This document shows positions 43,001 to 56,157 of a DNA stretch of 64,000 nt, piece after piece. The stretch lies in NCBI RefSeq assembly GCF_026151205.1, contig NC_087078.1, forward strand, positions 18,121,118-18,185,117, given 5' to 3'. Numbering within the stretch: position 1 is the stretch's first letter; every line of letters begins with the position of its first letter. The notes under the pieces are model-generated. The model searched no databases, was not told the origin of the DNA, and saw only the letters and a program-made list of their open reading frames with translations. The translations under genes were made by a program, and so were the position numbers. This DNA comes from Bolinopsis microptera (Eukaryota > Ctenophora > Tentaculata > Lobata > Bolinopsidae).

Positions 43001-44786
43001 GAGAGACGGAGGGAGGAGACGACGAGACCGTATCTATTATTACAGAGAGCTCCAGTGAGAGTCGGGCTCGAAGAAGGAGGTTTGTAACTCGCAGATTAGG
43101 GATAACTTTATATCCTGCCAAGTGGGTACTTTAACTCCCTCCCTCTTTAATCTAAAAGAGTGGTAAATACTAAAACTTTCTTTCCTATTAATGTCATCAA
43201 CTGGTTATGAATAATTAAGATCTAATCTTCCCGAGCCTTACTGGGGTACCTTTTTAGTATTTGCCGGGTTATTTTCAATCCTACTAGTACTACTTACTTT
43301 GGCCTTGTCTTTAGTCGATCCCCTGGGAACTGGGAATTCTTATTTGATGGTGCCATGTGGCTACTCCGACTCCACGCCCCATTTAATTAAGAATAGCGGT
43401 AAAACGTCCGTGTTTATAATTATTGCGTAACCTCAAGCTTTTAATAAATCTAATGCAACTATATCCTACTCCGTGTTAAGCGGTCATGATTAACAAAGAT
43501 TTAATCATCCCGAGCCTTACTGGGGTACCTTTTTAGTATTTGCCGGCTTATTTTCAATCCTACTACTTACTTTGGCCTTGTCTTTAGTCGCGATCAACGG
43601 GGATACCTGGTTAACCGGGGTTTGAGTGCATGACGTACCAAAATAATAACCTTAAAATATTTATGATAACATTAGTTCCATAATTATGCTTATCAGCGGT
43701 TTTCCTATTCATGCTGTACCAGCCTTTCACAATATGCTGTCTGCACCGGATCTGTTAACGCTGCGTCTGCTTTTAGTACTTCGTACCAGCCTACCAATCC
43801 AGGATTACGTTACCTTTAACATATTTATTGTATTTGTTCTAAAGATCATCATTCATTTTGGTTACTTATATGGTCAGGTTAATCTCGTTAAACTAATGAA
43901 ACACAAAGGGATAAATCACTCACTTTACGGGCTGTGTAATCAGCAAATAATCGCTATGTTTCGAGAGACTGACCCCGATAGAAATCTGTCTAAAACGTCT
44001 ACAATAATTGCAACAATTTCTCATTCGGAACAACATAGTAGCGGTTCTGATTTATCATACCCCCTTGTCAGGAAGATGAACGAACCGAAACACGAGTTGG
44101 AAGTAAAAGAGACGCTGTCCCTCCCTATATTCTGGAAGGTTTTCTTCCTGTTCTCCTTCGCTCTCGCCCCAGTACTGACAGCTCTGACCACCTTCAAAGT
44201 GTACGGCCAGTCCTTTATCCACGATGACATGTTTCTCGCTAAAGTAGGGGGATCTCTCGGCATCGCTAAAGGACTTGGTGCGTTCAGCTGGGGAGTAGTT
44301 GCTGATTTTATGTATTTGGAGGGATTGGTCCTGGTCATGACTATAATTGTCACTCTGGCGACTGTATTTGTCTACATCTCTAGTTTCTATGGTCGTGTTT
44401 TGTACGTGGTGGCATTTGTAACTCTCTTTTTGGCGGGAGGCGGTATTTTCTCCCTCTACCCTGTAGTCCTGGTTCGCTACTTCGGGCGGAACAACTTCGC
44501 AACCATTTACGGCATAGGACTGACCTCCATAGCGGTGGCAGCTGCTTTTATGGCACTGGTTACCCTTAGTTACGGTCGATTGTACCGGGGCTGGTTCATA
44601 TTCTGGCTGAGTCTGGCGTTCATTGCCTCGTTGGCAGTGTGGATAGCATTGTATCTCAACGTACTGGACTATAGGGGGGTGAACAGTAGTACTGTTACTG
44701 ACTCCAGGACTGTAGACCAGGGTGGCCAGGAGGTGAGGAATGTTGAGCGAAATGTTCCTCCCGTTCAAAGAGAACAGATCGGTTGA
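40082..44786 (+). CDS. MFS transporter, oxalate/formate-antiporter-like, 6 exons
   Basis: Exons: 40082-40223, 40400-40555, 40731-40915, 42499-42685, 42932-43121, 44072-44786; phases agree and the total is 1575 nt (524 residues). About 12 TM segments with a hydrophilic loop in the middle (residues about 240-305, with a TEGGDDETVSI-type acidic stretch and RARRRRF basic stretch). Between TM1 and TM2, SYARERG followed by SVPCGLLAQKIG fits the MFS loop; NYGAF...LVNPHN and EKYFTNAEVLDNFPK are the pattern of the OFA-like group of animal and protist MFS proteins annotated as YhjX or lactate-transporter-like. Substrate unknown, probably a small organic anion. The donor of exon 3 is tandemly amplified in the next intron. 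An open frame extending left of exon 6 to 43686 is intronic. Confidence 0.85.
40869..42350 (+). repeat. 55-56 bp array duplicating an exon end and donor
   Basis: About 26 units, each made of the last 45-47 nt of MFS exon 3 and the donor GGCATG|GTAAGTTA. The first unit is the true exon end (GGGTCCCCAGG); the others read GGGTCCCTAGG, so all intronic copies share a change and a stop. Two variants alternate (55 and 56 bp; TATAGCTC against GGAGCTC). It fills most of MFS intron 3. Confidence 0.97.
42702..42751. mobile_element. Minimal 46 bp MITE of the CCTTATCGGAC family
   Basis: TA, then CCTTATCGGACTTTATTAAT facing the inverted copy ending AAGTCCGATAAGG, then TA. It is the two inverted repeats with almost no interior. 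Lies in MFS intron 4, 16 bp after the donor. Confidence 0.85.
43204..43590 (+). repeat. Two dispersed copies of a 95 bp segment
   Basis: 43204-43312 and 43494-43590 share a sequence containing CCCGAGCCTTACTGGGGTAC and CTTTGGCCTTGTCTTTAGTC. Both are in MFS intron 5; origin unknown. Confidence 0.8.
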
Positions 44787-47118
44787 GGAACTTACTAATT
44801 GATCTATTGCATAATTAGATGATTAACCAATGTTTACGTAGTAGCTAGAAAGTAAGGTCAGGCCTTTTGAGCACAAGAGGATATTGATAGATATGTACCG
44901 TAAGGGGTTTTGAAATTGATATTTTAATGACAACGAAGTTAAAAGTCCCTCAAGTTAATTGCTATAAAGTTATAACATATTGATGTAATCACAAACATTC
45001 TAGAAGCATCAGGATCGAAATTTTAGAGTAATGCTCAGTTTTCTTACCTCTACCAAACACTTAAATATTATTATTGATTTGTGTGGTGTAATATTTTGTT
45101 TCAGTTTATCAGTTTATAAGGATAAAATAGTTCGAGCGTGCTAAATCACTTTACACTCGAAATTTCAACATTTTTTCTAAAAGGGACGCCCGATAGTTGA
45201 AACTAGCTTGAATCGATGTATTTTATAACGCTGATTCCAAATCACCCCACATGACATAGGGTCAAAATGCTCCACTGACATGTTATCGCCAAAAACTGTT
45301 TCGGTCACGTGACATGACATATATTTATAAGGTAGTTGGTTTAATTTTTCTTTAGGGTTAGAGTTTTAGCATATGATTTAATTAGGGATTGGGTTAGGGT
45401 ATGGATTGAGTCAAAATAGTAGGTTAGGGTTTTGAATTGTCACTTAGTGCCATACAGAGAACATTATTTGAAGTAAGTCACGTGAAATTTTTCGCTCATC
45501 AGCTTTACAAAATCACGTTTTCTACAATTTTTCTGTATTATATTGATTATATATAATAGTATAAAATCGATTTGAATCGAATTAAATCAATATAAGTTTT
45601 TTGTGTACAAAGCCGTTATATTCGAATCACTTTTAGAAATCGAACAACACAGATCCCTCAATGAATAATCTCAAATTACATGGGTACTATTACTAACTGC
45701 TCCATGGTTCGTTACATAAATTGAATTATATTCGTAGTTCTTGCGCATTTCACCTCTATAAGTATCAATACTAATATCTCATTAACTTTTTATAAGCAAC
45801 ATTACATCATCCTCATAATACTTAACTAATTGTACGGCTCAACACAGACCAAGATAACGATCTTTGGCTCACAACATGCACTTTAATTCAGTTGTATTTA
45901 TTTATTTTATTCGTTACTGAGCACTCTGACAAGTAGCGAGGAAAGATTAATGATCGATCTTTTGACTGAATTACTGCTAGCAATCTGCTGTTGAATCAAA
46001 ACAGTAACAGGTGCTTTTCAATTATGACCCAACAAGCTGACGACTCAGAGACGAACTTTCGCAAATTTCAGCAATTTCAGCATCTAACTGTCTTGACTGG
46101 TAGAATGTACTGTCACTTGACTCTAATCCGTTCCTTACAACTGCAGCCTAATGAGCCACCCTTTTGCTTCATTATTAGTGAGGTTAGAGCAGGGCTTTGT
46201 GACACTGTACTTCTGCCCTGATCCAGCAGGTCCATACTCCCTTCATTTCAGACAAAAATAGCTGAGCACAAGATGTGATCAGAATCCCAATAATTTTGAA
46301 TGTTTTATAATTTATCACTATATAAGGCACTTTTCTTTATAATATGATTAGATTGTTTGTTGACAGCTTTTAATGTGCCCACATAAATTTTGTAATCAAT
46401 GAAAACAGGAAAAACTAGCAAACTGTTCTGAAAATGAGTATTATTTGCATCATTTGACGTTGATGAAGCTACTCGATGTTTGGTAGAAGTATATAGTCTC
46501 AAGAATGAACGAACGTCAATAATGGCTTAACCTGACAAATCTTGAATGAAGCGCAATTAGGACTGATGACGAGTGTCCTCTAAGAATGCCCAGAATCGCT
46601 TGATTAACCTCAATCTCTGCCCATTGCCACGTCGGGAAGAAAACCGGAACGCTTGTCTGACGCTGCCACAAAATTCTCAGTCACAATGCGAATTTGTCTA
46701 AATCTGTTATCCTTCAAGCTAAATTCAATTGAAGCTGTCATAGTATGGACGGTTATCGTAATTACAATCTATCAACTTTGTGCTTCTTGATATTATATCC
46801 GTTGAGATGGTTGGGGAGCCTCGTGGTACGGATTTGAGAGTGTTTCTAGGTGTTTCCCAGGAGCAGGAACCATGCTCAGCACTCTGGGTGTTGACAAAGA
46901 AAAATGACAAATACTGGAGATGTCGCAATTTAACGAGATTATCCTTTGCGTGCTATTGAATATTTTATATTTTCATTATAGCTATGAGCCCTACAATTAC
47001 ATATAATATAGGACAAATATGTCGCAAATTGTGACCGGCCTGTCTTACCGCTGTCAAATACTCAGTCAAGAACGTTACGAGTTGATACGTTTACCTACCT
47101 TACATGGCAATCATCAAC
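44787..47118. other. Intergenic, no gene seen
   Basis: AT-rich. A cluster of TTAGGG-like hexamers at 45350-45440 is too degenerate to call an interstitial telomere array. Short open frames near 46000-46500 have no recognisable features. Confidence 0.45.
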
Positions 47119-50100
47119 ATGCGAGTCTCTACCCTACTAGTCATCCTGCTAGTGAGTTGATCATTCTTTGTAATCAAGTAATTTACCACCAATTATTGTT
47201 CTGAATGTTATAATTATGAATGGAGATTTGGTTCACGTACGTGCGTGCACACTCGTTATATATGTTTAAGTTTTTGCCGTTAGTCTAGCTGTAATTTTGT
47301 TTGGCACTCCAGTAACCTTGTTACAAGTACTACTACTTGCACCTGCTGTGTCGACAGGTGCCAATTTCCTGGTTGGCGGCCGTACTCGAAAGCCCAGTAC
47401 TTACCCACTGTCTAGTTGAACAAATCAGGCTCTTTAAGGTTTTCCCGGCCGGTGAGCCGTCAGTGAACTGCTAATATCCTCTTTTAAGTATCCGGGGCGG
47501 CTCTTCACAAACTCTACTCCTGATACACCCTGAGCCTGGCCCGGACCTTAAGCGGCTCTTATTATAGGCAATGTAAATGGTTTTAAACTGACCAGATCAA
47601 ACAGTCTCAACCTCATCAAACAGTCTCACATACGGAACTCAATTCTTGTTTCTCGTTCTGCAATTCCTCACGGGAGTCACTGATCAATTGACCGCCTGTT
47701 TTTTAGTAATAGTATAATAACACTTGACAGTTTGCAAGATTTTCCAGGGATTTCTTGTTGTAGCTGGGATGGCTTGTTTTATTGAGTCAACACTTAAATA
47801 CTCCTTTGTAGCTGAAGCACAAAAAACAAACTGGTTTCATTTCAGCTGAACAACGGTTCCTGCACAAGTCATGTGACTGGAGAGGAAGCCGGTTCTACTG
47901 AACCCCCCAAACACGGGTATCACAGGAAAGATGCCAGGGATATTGATCATGATATTGATACGTTTTACCACAAGCCTTTGAGAGATTATGTAAGTAAACC
48001 ATTCATTTTTTGATTTGTTAGTTGACTGATTGCAGGTTACAGTCTACTGGCGCATTTACCGCTTCACTTGTACGTTCGGAGGACGCGAACCAAAATATTT
48101 GGGGTAACAAATTGCTCCCGGGAAGCGGCAAAAAGCTATAGGGTGGCAAAAAGGAGGCGTTAGTTTTGTCTTTTCTATAATGACATTAGAATAATGTTAA
48201 GGGGTGGCAAAATGTAGGGGGTGGCACATATTATGACATAGATACGTTTCGCCAGTCACCACTGGCTAGATTGGTAAGTTCGTTGTTGGATTAGGATAAG
48301 TAGGCCGCAAGAACTAAAACTGGGAGTGATTTAGGAAACGATTGAATGGATGTGTTTACTAGTTTGTTTGATCGGTTCGGGCTCGGCAACAAATCAAAAA
48401 GTTTACCGAACATTTTTGACGTCAAGATAGGTATCAACAAAATAAAAAATGGGCACTTTACTGTTTGCTCTGCTGCCACTATAATTTACAGGACTTTTAG
48501 AACACCACCATATCGACTTGGTTCTCAATTGTTATTGTTCATTTTGTACAGATCCGTCCCCACAGTGAAATAGTGTTCACTATAATAAAATAACCAAATA
48601 AATAGCCATTTTCCTCTGTACTACAGCATATTACTTTCAATTTAAATACTGTAGATATATCAGTTAAATTTATCATGTTTTACGGTAGGTTAAGTTTCGG
48701 CTCAGGTAACATGATAATCACGTATCTGATCTGCCAAACAAGTTCAGTTCAGTACTATCCTACTGTAGCTCCGTTTGAAAGTCTACAAGAATTACAGGTA
48801 TATTAAGACCCAATGAAACTATCCGACTATGATCTATGGGGACTTGCCACCCCATGGCAACATTAAAATATATCGACTCTGTTACATCGTTTCCTGTTAA
48901 TATAAAACTCCGTTACAAATTGAACTGGGATTTGGCAATACTACATACATGTAGGGGTTCTGTTAATTTATCAGCATCCGGTCTAAAACTCGAAAGCCTA
49001 AAAGAGCTTAAATCGTGGGAATGACTTTAGCTTAACACATGATACAGAGCATATCATTCTTCTGATCATTTATCCTCTGATATTGGGGAGGACTATACAA
49101 TTTCTATAAAATCTTTAGCGGTCACAAAATCCGACCAGATCACAAAATTATCTTGAGTTAGCAATTCCATAGAATTGTGAGTTGTTATTGAATGGGGCCA
49201 AATGAGGCGGCTCTTCCTTCGTTCAATAAGATCGAGGCAAGGTTCATTTTTTGTGGCCCTCTGATTGACCGGATTGACATTGAGGTTTATTTTCTGATAA
49301 AGACCTTAGTCATGTCAAACCCTTTCTGGACATATCCATCTTAAGCTTAGTTGAAAGGAGAGCCTGTTCATCAGTCATACGTTTTAGCATTTTAACATCG
49401 TTCTTTTCTTCTTCCACCTTTTACTAAAGTTTATAAATACACGAAGATGGTCAGACGATGATATGTCGGGATATCTGCATCAAGCAAAGCCGCCAATCTG
49501 TTAAATTTGGACACCCTCATATGCAGCTAACGAGAAAATAGTTTTAAGCGTGAATCGTGAGCCTCAGCCTCGAAATCAATTTCACTTGAACACGATCCTC
49601 TTAACGACTTGTTAAAAATTCTTTTGTTACAAAAATTGAATCCATTCAATCGCTGATCACCGCAGTAATTTTCATTCAGATTTACTAGATTACTTAGTTT
49701 CGCTGCCGGAAAAAAGATAGTTATTTCGTTATCAAGTTCAAGGTCAAGTTCAAGGTAACAGTTTCCGTCACGCATATCCGGGCTATCAACAACTGCCCAA
49801 CATTGGAATTTAACAGACTCATCTTTTGAATATGGCATATTTATTTCTGCCATGACAAATTGTTACCGGGCTGTAAAGAGAGTTTGTGACAGATCAAAGA
49901 CTTTGTCATCAGTGCGCCAAAAACTGGGCACGCTATTAACAATTGTCTGACTTTAAAGGAAATTATTATAGTCCTTTGACTTAGTAAATCATGACGTGAC
50001 AGATCAATAAAAACGCTACATATGAAAATGTTATATTTTCCTAGTCGCTAACTCTTCCACACGATCTAGCATACCACCGGGCTTGTACAGAATCGCGTAC

Positions 50101-52103
50101 AGAAAGTTAGTGGTACGTGACGAATTCTGGGATAAGATCCTGGTCCGAGACGACAAAAAAATCAAATTACTCAACCCTCCAAAATTATAAAATTATCTCC
50201 CTCTTATTTCATAATTTTATAAAAATCTCTGAAACATAAAGGTGCCCGTTGATTTTAAATTTTCATCAAGGCCGATGACACTATAACAGTACTATAATAT
50301 TAATAACAGTGATCTAATTCTCATTAGTGATCTGAGTTAAGCTACCGACAACAAGCCATTACAATTTCCTTTTGAAGATTTGTGTCAGAGATTGTTTCAG
50401 CAGGGCTACAGCTCAAACACAAACCCCCGGTAAACAGCCGGTTAACAGCCGCCTAACAACCGCCTAACAACCGCCTAACAACCGCCTAACAACCGCCTAA
50501 CAACCTCTTAAGAGTCACTATATAAATCTTCCCGGTAAACAGCCGGTTAACAGCCGCCTAACAGGCTCTTAACAACCGCCTAACAACCGCCTAACAACCG
50601 CCTAACAACCGCCTAACAACCTCTTAAGAGTCACTATATAAATCTTAAATACGGCTAGTAACCATTCATTATACCGACTGATCTTTGTCGCTTATAAGGG
50701 CCGGATGAGACTCCTTGCCGGATACCGGCAAACAACTATCTACCGAAATAGCTTCAGTTTAGGTGGTTTACTAATTGAGTACTAACTGGTTGGTAGCCAC
50801 AAACTGATTATTAGCTAGCTGTGCACACTGTGCTGGCTTCTTGCTACCTAACTACTAACCTTATCTTACCACGATTAGTGCCAATGTCATCTTATTTTCA
50901 ATATCCGACAAAGTAGCCAGCAAGTTGCAGGTCAGTTGTCACTGGCCGGTCACTCGCCGGTCACTAGCCAGTAAGTCACCGCTTTAGATTAGTTGAATAA
51001 TCTAGTCTGGGTAGTAGCTGGCTGGGTATTAACTGGTAGCAGGCTTTAAAATCCCTTCCCACATTGTTTCGACTGTTTTTAGGGCGCGCTAAACCCCAGC
51101 GCTTTATAGAATACAACTTTGATCATAATATTGTCTGTATTTTCAGGAGCCTGTTAATACTGAGAGAACAGAGTTCACAACTAGCTACCTCACCACCGAA
51201 CCCCAAGAGTCTAGGAACAAATAGTAAGTCGAGGAAATGCGGGGATTAATGATAGAATAATCAGATACCAAGTCAGATACATACCCTGTTGGAAACAATA
51301 TTTTTAGGAAGAAGGCATTTTTATGACACATTAAGTTCCCTATAAAAACGATAAATCCAACTCTTGCAGTACTATTGATTACCAAGAGGCTTCCAGAAGA
51401 GGGAGATCAGAGGTAACTATACAGTTGCTCCCCCTTCTTGAAACTGCAGAAAAGTTTATATCGGAACGGCTCATGGTTGCAATCGAGTACAACAAGAAAA
51501 TAAGACGTATAAGAAAGGTGGGTGTTTTTTAACTATGCCGTTAATATGTTCATATAAACTTCAGAACTGTTTCTGTTGAGTTAGGTTCTTATTTATTAAT
51601 TTAAACTTAAACGCCCAGTGTTTAAGTAAGTTGTGATCAATATTCATTTTTATCACAGATCCATGTTTAGATTGTTGGAAAAGGATCAAGATAAAACTCC
51701 CAATGAATGTTTGCATATATTTTGTAACTATTTGCTTTTCAAGGTTTGGGGCGGAAAAGTAAAGCTGATGGGGAACACTGTTTACGTTACAACGGACATC
51801 AGATTCTCTGTTGCCGAAGCCATACACAGGTATGAGTACCACAAATACTTTAAAGAGCAGAGTAAATAATTTTGTGGATTGTAGGACTGTAAAAAAGATT
51901 GAGTATACTTTTTTCGAAACGAATATTCATACTACACGGCAATATACTGTTAAATCAATAGATTTTGAACGCATCAAATTTCCGATTTCCACACTTAAAA
52001 GTGACTGTTTTGCAGTTTTGGCTACACGATTGAGTACAGAGGAAGAGGATCCTCTAAAAACTACCCCGTCTACATGGAAGTCAGGTCGGCTGACGATTTC
52101 TGA
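47119..52103 (+). CDS. Small secreted protein of unknown family, 6 exons
   Basis: Exons: 47119-47151, 47846-47989, 51147-51223, 51370-51517, 51744-51829, 52016-52103; phases agree, total 576 nt (191 residues). Exon 1 encodes a signal peptide core (MRVSTLLVILL) that continues into exon 2. The mature part starts with an NGS glycosylation site and the only cysteine, then an H/D-rich segment (DARDIDHDIDTFYH), a T/E-rich stretch, a helical part (LLETAEKFISERLMVAIEY) ending in KKIRRIRK, a possible dibasic processing site, and a beta-like end (VWGGKVKLMGNTVYVTTDIRF, then FGYTIEYRGRG). I recognise no family. The alternative exon at 51659 would break the frame. Every piece is too short for a single-frame ORF search. 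Confidence 0.55.
49527..49853 (-). CDS. Possible small hypothetical ORF in an intron
   Basis: An ATG-started 108-codon frame inside intron 2 of the secreted-protein gene. It has five cysteines, no signal peptide and no motif I know. The length is a little more than chance for this AT content, so it is listed as weak. Confidence 0.15.
   Translation of the reverse strand: MAEINMPYSKDESVKFQCWAVVDSPDMRDGNCYLELDLELDNEITIFFPAAKLSNLVNLNENYCGDQRLNGFNFCNKRIFNKSLRGSCSSEIDFEAEAHDSRLKLFSR
50432..50645 (+). repeat. Nested tandem repeat (AACAACCGCCT)
   Basis: An 11 bp unit AACAACCGCCT repeated five times, embedded in a longer unit of about 108 bp (GGTAAACAGCCGG to TATATAAATCTT) that is itself present twice. 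Intronic. Confidence 0.9.
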
Positions 52104-55100
52104 GACCTCTCTCATTCTCTCTCGAACTAATACTCGTGGTTACCTAGTGGAGACCGTCCCCGATCACGTGATTTAACGAAGGTGCAAATAAAGGCAAATG
52201 AGAATTGTCAGATTATTGTGCGGATGAACGCTGAGCTCTGTTGGTCGTACATAAGAAATATGAACATTAATTTGACATCGAAAGATATAATAAATTTGAG
52301 GCGTAGACTCTGACTATTTTTCCGTAAATATTGATACTTCTGAAAGGTTCTAGTTGCAGTAAAAATATGATTAAATCTTTACGCGGTTAATCATGCGGTG
52401 ATAAAATATTTGATCAGATAGATTAGGATTTGACTGACTAATATCCAGGAGATGACAAATGTCCGTTATTATAGATTAACCTTTAGGATAGTGGTCAGAT
52501 CTTCTACTGAAGTTAAACCTAGCTCAAACTAATTGAGGATCAGCGCCTGAATGCCGTATTTGATAATATTACCGAAGGTGATTATGTAAAATTACAACGA
52601 TTAATTCTAACCCATGGAAATACAAAGTTTCCCGGAAGGCGACCCGTTTAGTATACTTTACGTTTTACGTTTAGATTATTCAGCAAGCATTCTTGTTTCC
52701 TATTCGACAAGAAAATCGATGATATGAAGATTTATTGAGCCCCTGATTTTTATTCAAATATTTTGTATCTCGACTCTTTTAAGATGAGACTGATAGGCTG
52801 GAAGAAGGAACTTTACCGAAGCTTTCAGACTGGCTTTAAAAATGGGGTACTGAAATTCTAGATGACTGATCAACCTTAATTGGATTTATCATAATGATAA
52901 ACTATACTGTTGAGTGTTGAGTCAATTACGATAAAGTATCTTCGGCCATGCGTGCAGGAGTGTCAATATGCGTTTGTTTACAAATATATTTTATCGGGCC
53001 TTACTGACTATATTAGGTAGCCCAGATATAATTGTACGAATATTGCCATTTTCATATCTTTAATCCAAATTGCCACGCTTTATCAAGGACACAGGGAGCA
53101 TTCATTAGGGTTTTTTTGACATTGATGAATGAATAATGGATTATGGAATGGAAAATATTTGAGTTTTAACAATTTGTTTATATGAATGAGAATGACAACT
53201 GTACGAATGATTGCGATTTTCTATTTTTTGAAATAAATTAAATTTATTATTTTAGATTTATACTGCATTTCCTTAATTGTCTCTCAATAACCATACATAA
53301 GGAACATTATTTAATAAAAAGCCTTCCTTACCATAAGCTTCAACTTTCAAACAGGGAACTTAAAATGAAGCCGGCCCTTCAGTGTTCACTGAGCAGTGTT
53401 CAGCTAAAGAAATCATTGAACATTTAACCAAAAGAGTTAAGTCTGAATTAAATGAAGTCATTGTCGTTAACAGGGCAGTAAAATATTCGGTTCGTCCACT
53501 TTCTAACTCCAGCTAACTCGACTCTGCGACACATTTCGGAGATTGCCGTGTGTGCTTGGTACGCGAAAGGGCGATGTTTTAAACAAAGCTCCAAGCTGTC
53601 TTTGTGAAGTTAAAGATTACGTGGAGTTTGAATTTAACATAATCAAAGAAAGGATGAATGATGCTGATAGCACTTTGTGGCTAGGTCGGTGTGATTATTC
53701 CGGTCCGCTAAAAGGATGCCTTCTCGGCTACCATCTCAACTCAAATTGGCGAGGAATAATATTAATATGAGCTTTGGCGGCTCTTGGTGCAAACTTAAAA
53801 CCACCAAGTAAACCGGAATTTTAAAATAGAAATTTTGCAAAAAACACTTATTTGTGCTACAATTACAAAATTAAATTAACAATTGCGATAAAAAATAAAA
53901 TAATTTTCTTTCGACCTACCTTCCAACAGTTTCAAACAAAGCTTCCGCCATCGACTAATGAACTACATGACAAACATGCAGCTTCTATAATTTGAGACTT
54001 TTATATTGCCGTCTGGTAACACTTCTTAATTCAAATGTACCAGAAAAACATGATCAGTTTCTCAAATTTCAAAGTGATTGAAGTTATGACCAATCGCGTA
54101 GGAGCTCCGGTCATATCTTGTGACGAATTATAATAATGATATTATGCTCTTAGTATCGACTTAGCATCCCCTTTTCGCAATCTGCAGGCTTAATTCTAAG
54201 ATATTTTTATCTTTCATTTTCAAGGTACAGAGAATATTCGAGTGATATCGAACAAATATCGGATTCATTCCTCGAACCAATTTGGCGAACTGGTTGCTCC
54301 AATGCATTTTTCAGCTGTGAAACTAAGGCTAAATTTTGGTCCTATGCTAAGGTAACGTACACCTTTGAGAGCGTAACAAAAAAAAGCTATTGTAAATTGT
54401 TTTGCTTAAGGAGCAAGAGTAGGTGTTGTGTCCTCAAGGCAGTGCAGCTCAGCCATTGTTTCTTTGTTTAACTTTAAATTCGAACTGCTATCAGTATCAG
54501 TATCATCTATTTGCAATTCTTTTAATGGACTACTGTCCATGATAACTATGTTATTATTAGTATCACTAATAATATCAGTAACGCCTGGACGGATGGCACT
54601 ATTTTAACCAATCTAAACCTAAGATTACCGCCCCTTGATATTCCACACAAGTACCGTTATCTATATTAATAATAGCAATAAATCTGTGTGTGTGTGCGTA
54701 TGTGTGTGTGTGCGGCTAATTTACGAATGGCTTGATCAAGAAAAGGGTAAGAGGTACGTGGCTGGTTTTTTCGGTATAATGTCGACAAAACCCTGCAACG
54801 AAGCCCAACATCCTTAGGTTTTTTAAATCGGACGGTGGTAATGGTTTTAATTGATGGTTTTGTGACCCAAATGTGATACTAAAGTGTCTCATGTACTTTC
54901 CCTCTCTCTCTCTCCCCCCCCCCCCCCCCCCCCCCCCTTCATAAAAAAGATTTGCTATATAATTTGGTAATTTGGCAGTGGACATCAAGATTGCCTCTTA
55001 AGTATTACTATTAGAGTATAAGATACGTGAGGGGCACTCAGGATTAAATTGCAGTTTGTTTGGACTGAGCGACTTCATACTTTCGCACCGTTTTAACTAC

Positions 55101-55748
55101 GAAAATGTAATGCCTGTTTTCGAATATAATAAGCAGGTTTTTGGATTTCAACTACGATAACGTAGGCACGGGTTACACTATTACTTCATGTAAACATCAT
55201 ACTCAGCTACCGATCACAGATACAGCTCGATTAGTAATGTCTCACCCTCAGTAACCCCAACTGGCAGAGAAAACAAGACTAGTTTCTCATTAACCGTACC
55301 TTGTTGTACCTTGTTGTACCTTGTTGTACCTTGTTGTGCCATTAACCCAAACCGGACTGTAAAGTCTGCAACGCAAACTTAATAAAATCAGTAATATTTG
55401 CTCGAGGTCGGATGGTGATGTCCGACCAATCACCATCACTATTTTATGGAACTACTTAATTGCGCTAATAGCAATAGTGTGGTGACCGGTACCGACCATG
55501 CTGAACGATTACAATTTTGGCAGAGGTTGTCATCACTATTTTCATTTTCGCCATCAACTGTATGGTGTCTTGGAAATTTTAAAATGAATGGGAAAATTGA
55601 ACCGAAGCCACGATGGCGCCATTCCGACCATTTAGTAATTTAACTTGAAGTGATGGTGACATTTATAGAACCTAAAACTAAAAGTGTCTCTAGCTAGTTA
55701 TTACTTATTGCAATAAAATTTAATCCACTAATATAGAAATCCCACGAA
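52104..55748. other. Gene-poor stretch
   Basis: No supported gene. A poly-C run of 24 at 54914-54937 preceded by CT dinucleotides, and a TG dinucleotide run near 54686-54712, are the only low-complexity features of note; short frames near 53543 and 54716 come from these or from chance. Confidence 0.5.
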
Positions 55749-56157
55749 GTGATGGTCACCTCGGATGGCGACTCAGTTGATCTCTATCAAATTTTAGTAA
55801 TGGATAGATTTTGCACAGCTTTAAGTGAAATTGAGCTACATGCACAAAATAAATCGCATGCAATAACAGTTGTGTCATGTAGAAAACAATCGTGTCATGT
55901 ATATAATATATCGACTATCAAGTTATATTTGCTTCATATAATTATAATGCCTATAAAGTGATGGTCACCTCGGATGGCGACTCAGTTGATCTCTATCAAA
56001 TTTTAGTAATGGATAGATTTTGCACAGCTTCAAGTGAAATTGAGCTACATGCACAAAATAAATCGCATGCAATAACAGTTGTGTCATGTATAAAACAATC
56101 GTGTCACGTATACAATATATCTACTATCAAGTTATATTTGCTTCATTTAATGCCTTT
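55749..56157 (+). repeat. 209 bp tandem duplication
   Basis: The units 55749-55957 and 55958-56157 are almost identical, beginning GTGATGGTCACCTCGGATGG. A related start (GTGATGGTGACATTTATAG) at about 55651 suggests an older third unit. Each holds an open frame of about 65 codons, but 209 is not a multiple of three and no coding signal is evident. Confidence 0.9.

Noticed and set aside
43686-44071. N-terminal 129 codons of the frame ending at 44786
   Set aside because: Intronic: the acceptor at 44071 joins exon 5 in phase and restores the MFS fold.
45350-45440. Interstitial telomeric repeat
   Set aside because: TTAGGG-like words are scattered and not in tandem.
51633-51869. 78-codon frame starting before exon 5 of the secreted-protein gene
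   Set aside because: Its second half is exon 5; the first half lies in an intron and its acceptor gives a wrong phase.
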